Made by a program: the position numbers and the translations under genes
Source: Candidatus Nomurabacteria bacterium
Lineage (GTDB): Bacteria; Patescibacteriota; Minisyncoccia; Phycocordibacterales; UBA9973
Reading direction: 5' to 3'
Length of the DNA: 16,174 nt
NCBI GenBank assembly: GCA_943356455.1
Contig: CALRFB010000012.1
Location: 1-16,174 of the forward strand
In this document: piece by piece, positions 12,893 to 16,174 of the stretch
How positions within the stretch are numbered: position 1 is the first letter of the stretch
Layout of the letters: each line of letters begins with the position of its first letter
The notes under the pieces: generated by a model
What the model was told of the DNA's origin: nothing
Databases searched by the model: none
Seen by the model: only the letters and a program-made list of their open reading frames with translations

Positions 12893-15663
12893 GCTTTATA
12901 CCTCGCCATGATAGCGTTTTCTACGGTGGCACGATCTTCTCCGTATTTAAGATAAGAGAGTTCTTTTAGTTTTGAAACCACCTCAGGATTTCCAGGATCT
13001 GGTGGCAGTGTCGTCATTGAAAATGGCTTAACTGGCATACCACGTACAAGCATTTTCATATACGCATGGCGGTTTTCAATTTTGATAATATCTTGGGCAG
13101 TAAATACCGGATCAAACTGTTTAGCTAAAAATTCTCCGTCTTCTACACCAACACGAAATGTGGCTATCGAGCCAACGTTACCAAAAACAGCATCCTTAAT
13201 TCCCTCTTCCAACTGCTTGATAAATTGATGCGCGATCGTCAGGCCAAGTTTATATTTGCGTGCTTCAGACAAAATCTGAGAAATAGAATTGGTTGTGACG
13301 TTTTGGAATTCATCGATGTACAAATAAAATGGTGGTAAATCTTGACCAAATGAATCAACGCGAGAAAGTGCCGCCATCAAAATTTTACCTACAATAACGA
13401 GGCCGATCAGATTGGCATTTATCTCTCCGAGGCGACCCTTAGACAAATTGACCAAGAAAATCTTCTTACTATCCATGATTTCACGAAAATTGAAAGCCGA
13501 TTTTTCTTGAGATATTATTGGGCGCATGATCTCATTTGTAACAAAGACGTCAAATTTGTTGGTTATATATGGCACATAGTTGGCCAAACCAGCGTCACCG
13601 GTGGTTTTTTCAGCCGACGTCCAGAACTGATGAATGATTGGGTTCTTGCACTTGGCAAGTTTGGCATCGCGAAACGGTTTATCGGCAAGCACCCGGCCAA
13701 TTTCCAAAATTGTTGCACCAGAATCTGGATCTTCCAAAATCAACAAACAAGCATTTCTAAAATACTGTTCAAATGCTGGACCCATTGATTCCGGAACTGC
13801 TCCAAAAAGTTTGCGGAAAATTGAGAGCATTTCGTCCACAACAAATGTTTTCTGTTCTGGAAAACGTCTGTCGTATTCGAGCATGTTGAGTCCCATTGGT
13901 CGTGGTGTATACGCAGGATCAAAATAGATAACATCGTCGATTCTTTCTCGTGGAATCTGAGATAATATGTCCTGAATGTCCGTACCATGCGGATCGATAA
14001 AGCAGACACCGTGCCCGGCTTTAATGTCTTGTACAATCATATTTTTCAAAAGTGTCGTCTTACCAGTACCTGTTTGACCGATAACATAGAAGTGACGAAG
14101 GCGGTCTTCGGGTGTGAAGTGAATTGGAGTATCGACGCCTCGATACGTATTTATGCCGATGAGTGCACCGAGGTTAGGATCGGGATTTCGTAATTGTTCG
14201 GATACTGTACCTGTGCCAATATTCGTAGTGAGTTCTTGTGGAGCTGGAGCTTCGATAGCAGATGCCGATTTGAGTTGTGGTGCCGAACCTATACCCCAAG
14301 GGAAATGGTATATACTCGTCAATTCTCGTAAATTGAGTGGTAACGTATCTTTTTCAGTAAAGAGTCGGTAAGAAAAATCATGAAAAAAATCGGGCAATGT
14401 CTTGTCTCCGACTTCTCGGAAAATAATACTATTTGAAAGCGGTTCAGTGAATTGATTGAACGCAGATTCAACTTCGCGAATTATTTGTTTCGCTCGTACG
14501 CTGTCAGCTGCCGATGTTGCAATTCTTATATTTACAGAATAAATCGTGTGTTTAATTTTTTCGCCGATGAAAGCTATTACCTCTTCATCTATTTTTTTCT
14601 CTTCTGGTTTTTCGATCTTGCCAGAAAAAAGTTCTTTACCAACACGCTTGGCGACAATATCAAAACCGTCAAACAGGTGTCCTTTTTTTTCAAGCTTAAC
14701 GCCCTTTTTTACTTCACTCAATGCAAAAGAAAAATCTTTGATATATCGCTCTCCTGCTGGTGCAATAACCATTTGTATTGCAGCACCTTCGCCGTGATCT
14801 TTGAGCTTGGTAAATACTGAAAGTATGGCATTGATCGGATCACTATCGAGCTTATCGTATGTGCGAAGTGGAAATGCTTCATGCGCTGAAAGTTCAGCAA
14901 CAGCACCGGCGTGTACACCACCTTCGGTAAATATATTGTAATCATCGGCTTTTTCGATAACGCGGGCTTTTGAAAAACTTGCAAGCACCTGCTTTTCAAA
15001 AAGATCAGCTTTGCTCGCTGGCACGGACGCATAAAAAACAACATGACTATTACTATTTTGTTCCGCTATCTCTAACGTAAAATAATCGCGTCCCTTATTG
15101 TCTCGTCCGTCGGCAATAGCCTGGAGACCAGCGTACAGCTGTTCCATACTTGCGATAAGTTCTTTAAATGTCTTTTTTTCATCTGGACCTGGCTCAGGTA
15201 ATACAATTTCAAACAACTTCATATGAAGCGCCTTTTCAATCGGGCTTCCCTCTTTGACATCTGGTAACGTGCCGCTTTGTAAATACTGTATTAAAAAACG
15301 ATGAAAGTCGTCGTCTATATGTGGATCGTTCATTCTTTCAACGACCGCAAGGGTATTTTTTAAACCACTATGGAGTAACACGCCGAATAGTTCTTCAATT
15401 TTCTTATCGTGTGGCTCAGGCGACAGATGGAGGACAATAGCTTCTGACTGTTCAGGTGCGACAGCGACTTCTGGGGCAAGCACTTGCTCTATCGGTGCAG
15501 CAGCATATTCTTTGATAGCTTCTTTGGCATTTTCAAAAGTCGCAGCTGGACTTTGTTCAGCGCGAGGCACGGCGCCTTCACGCTCTTTTATATATGAGCG
15601 TAAAAAGTGCAATTCTTCTTCTGGGGTTTTGAAACCAGCAAAGGACTCTGACCTATTTTCCAT
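12886..15663 (-). CDS. conjugation-type ATPase, VirD4/TraG/TraD-like, soluble
   Basis: Probable DNA- or protein-translocating RecA-like ATPase related to type IV coupling proteins. The frame is open to 15798, but the start at 15663 is preferred: the first 45 codons of the longer frame overlap the divergent gene and its promoter, and MENRSESF follows an extended -10. Result: 925 residues. The N-terminal ~500 residues form an uncharacterised region with no membrane helix (an Ala/Pro/Glu-rich stretch first). Then FYVIGQTGTGKTTLLK with Walker A (529-537), FIDPHGTD, FLVNLSKGRLGE, Walker B FYLYIDEFQN (779-788) with the TraG/TraD-like Glu-Phe-Gln, and TIAHQFIKQL (809-818). True VirD4 proteins have N-terminal membrane helices; their lack suggests a partner anchor. 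No other secretion gene is in the window, and its role (pili, DNA uptake or transfer) is open. Confidence 0.85.
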   Translation of the reverse strand: MENRSESFAGFKTPEEELHFLRSYIKEREGAVPRAEQSPAATFENAKEAIKEYAAAPIEQVLAPEVAVAPEQSEAIVLHLSPEPHDKKIEELFGVLLHSGLKNTLAVVERMNDPHIDDDFHRFLIQYLQSGTLPDVKEGSPIEKALHMKLFEIVLPEPGPDEKKTFKELIASMEQLYAGLQAIADGRDNKGRDYFTLEIAEQNSNSHVVFYASVPASKADLFEKQVLASFSKARVIEKADDYNIFTEGGVHAGAVAELSAHEAFPLRTYDKLDSDPINAILSVFTKLKDHGEGAAIQMVIAPAGERYIKDFSFALSEVKKGVKLEKKGHLFDGFDIVAKRVGKELFSGKIEKPEEKKIDEEVIAFIGEKIKHTIYSVNIRIATSAADSVRAKQIIREVESAFNQFTEPLSNSIIFREVGDKTLPDFFHDFSYRLFTEKDTLPLNLRELTSIYHFPWGIGSAPQLKSASAIEAPAPQELTTNIGTGTVSEQLRNPDPNLGALIGINTYRGVDTPIHFTPEDRLRHFYVIGQTGTGKTTLLKNMIVQDIKAGHGVCFIDPHGTDIQDILSQIPRERIDDVIYFDPAYTPRPMGLNMLEYDRRFPEQKTFVVDEMLSIFRKLFGAVPESMGPAFEQYFRNACLLILEDPDSGATILEIGRVLADKPFRDAKLAKCKNPIIHQFWTSAEKTTGDAGLANYVPYITNKFDVFVTNEIMRPIISQEKSAFNFREIMDSKKIFLVNLSKGRLGEINANLIGLVIVGKILMAALSRVDSFGQDLPPFYLYIDEFQNVTTNSISQILSEARKYKLGLTIAHQFIKQLEEGIKDAVFGNVGSIATFRVGVEDGEFLAKQFDPVFTAQDIIKIENRHAYMKMLVRGMPVKPFSMTTLPPDPGNPEVVSKLKELSYLKYGEDRATVENAIMARYKAI

Positions 15664-15672
15664 ACTTTCAAT

Positions 15673-15725
15673 AGTATACCAAAATGTAGAGATTTTCTTG
15701 CGTAAAACCGTGCAAAGGGTACTAT
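15673..15725. promoter_or_regulatory. divergent promoter region of the ATPase and the 15733 gene
   Basis: Minus strand: an extended -10, TGG-TATACT (-10 at 15678 to 15673), ends 9 bases before the ATPase ATG at 15663. Plus strand: TACTAT (15720-15725) ends 7 bases before the ATG at 15733, with TTGCGT 16 bases upstream as a weak -35. Both transcripts would have almost no leader. Confidence 0.45.
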
Positions 15726-15732
15726 TAATGAT

Positions 15733-16137
15733 ATGAAAACACCAGAATTTGGTCCAAGTTTTGAAACCGCTGTAAATCCTGAGAAAGAAACTGCTCACGA
15801 ACTGGCTATTTCAAATGAAGAAGGTTTGAAATTTGACAGCGTTACAATAGACAAAAACGAAGCATTACTAAAAGGGGATATGGCATACAAACACCGCATC
15901 GAGAAAGACCTCAAAAGCACAGAATTTGCCCTGTTAAGCATGAAAGACAATTTGAACGAACCGGCCGCCAAAATGGCATTCGCAAATTATCAAAAACTAA
16001 TTGCAAAGTACGAACGTATATACGGGACATATACAACACAAATAAACGATGTGGGTGAAATGGATACATACACAGAATCACTTCACCCAGACATGAAAAA
16101 AAATACCAATGTAACTGACGTAGATATTGCCGCGTAA
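15733..16137 (+). CDS. hypothetical acidic helical protein
   Basis: Not recognised. Seen: 134 residues, no signal peptide or membrane segment, rich in Glu, Asp, Lys and Asn. The middle part (about 45-100, AYKHRIEKDLKSTEFALLSM onward) reads as two amphipathic helices, the first half and the C-terminal tail being probably disordered (final DVDIAA). The stop TAA is followed directly by TAG. It is divergent from the conjugation-type ATPase and shares a 69-base intergenic region with it, so a common regulation or function is possible but unproven. Its ATG lies 7 bases after a -10-like TACTAT and has no Shine-Dalgarno motif. Codon use looks like that of the neighbours. Confidence 0.75.
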   Translation: MKTPEFGPSFETAVNPEKETAHELAISNEEGLKFDSVTIDKNEALLKGDMAYKHRIEKDLKSTEFALLSMKDNLNEPAAKMAFANYQKLIAKYERIYGTYTTQINDVGEMDTYTESLHPDMKKNTNVTDVDIAA

Positions 16138-16174
16138 TAGTAGTTCGAATTTACTTCGTTAAAATCTCACTTCC

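Noticed and set aside
14452..14820. 122-residue plus-strand open frame opposite the conjugation-type ATPase
   Set aside because: Antisense shadow of a well-supported coding region; Phe/Tyr/Cys-rich composition typical of the reverse reading of Lys/Glu codons.
15664..15798. 45-residue N-terminal extension of the conjugation-type ATPase
   Set aside because: Overlaps the divergent gene at 15733 and the promoter region; the ATG at 15663 follows an extended -10 box and gives a better start.
1..16174. CRISPR array, prophage or integron features
   Set aside because: No regularly spaced direct repeats, integrase, recombinase or phage structural genes were seen on either strand.

Overview
The gene content and style suggest a bacterium of the Candidate Phyla Radiation (Patescibacteria, probably a Parcubacteria-type lineage). 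The window holds compact, mostly housekeeping genes with short spacers. It has an infC-rpmI-rplT operon, a divergent TruB with no room for a PUA domain, an enlarged nucleoside diphosphate kinase, several small membrane proteins with no clear homologues, and a soluble VirD4/TraG-like ATPase of the kind common in these genomes. No taxonomic marker such as rRNA is present, so this placement is an inference.

Layout. Positions 1-2000 (minus strand) carry ftsH and the first codons of another gene cut by the window edge. Positions 2091-2956 (plus strand) carry the trans-translation pair smpB and ssrA (tmRNA). Positions 3100-5782 (minus strand) form a three-gene membrane unit: an ABC exporter and two small membrane proteins, one with a Met/His/Cys-rich exposed segment and the other with a Met-rich tail. 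Positions 5824-6131 carry a cold-shock protein with a canonical promoter and a long leader. Positions 6181-6981 (minus) are truB. Positions 7018-8226 (plus) are the infC-rpmI-rplT translation operon. Positions 8239-10668 (minus) carry a LOG-like protein, a beta-CASP metallo-beta-lactamase-fold RNase-like enzyme and a small membrane protein. Positions 10701-10913 (minus) contain a rod-shaped RNA gene with its own promoter and terminator that looks like 6S RNA. Positions 10977-11579 (minus) are ndk. Positions 11646-12710 (minus) encode a secreted repeat protein of Bacteroidota flavour. Positions 12772-12892 form a large palindromic element at the 3' end of the following gene. Positions 12886-15663 (minus) encode the conjugation-type ATPase, and a small divergent gene of unknown function runs from 15733.

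Two architectural themes stand out. First, most genes have a good -10 hexamer only 6-9 bases before the start codon and no Shine-Dalgarno sequence, which predicts leaderless or nearly leaderless mRNAs; the csp and infC genes also have canonical -35/-10 promoters with long leaders. Second, the three convergent gene pairs (ssrA/membrane protein, csp/truB, rplT/LOG) each share a single symmetric A-stem-T terminator that can work in both directions.

The strongest candidates for undescribed biology are the 6S-like RNA upstream of the membrane-protein gene, the tmRNA tag ending in -ARA, the pervasive leaderless architecture, and the 121-base palindromic element.
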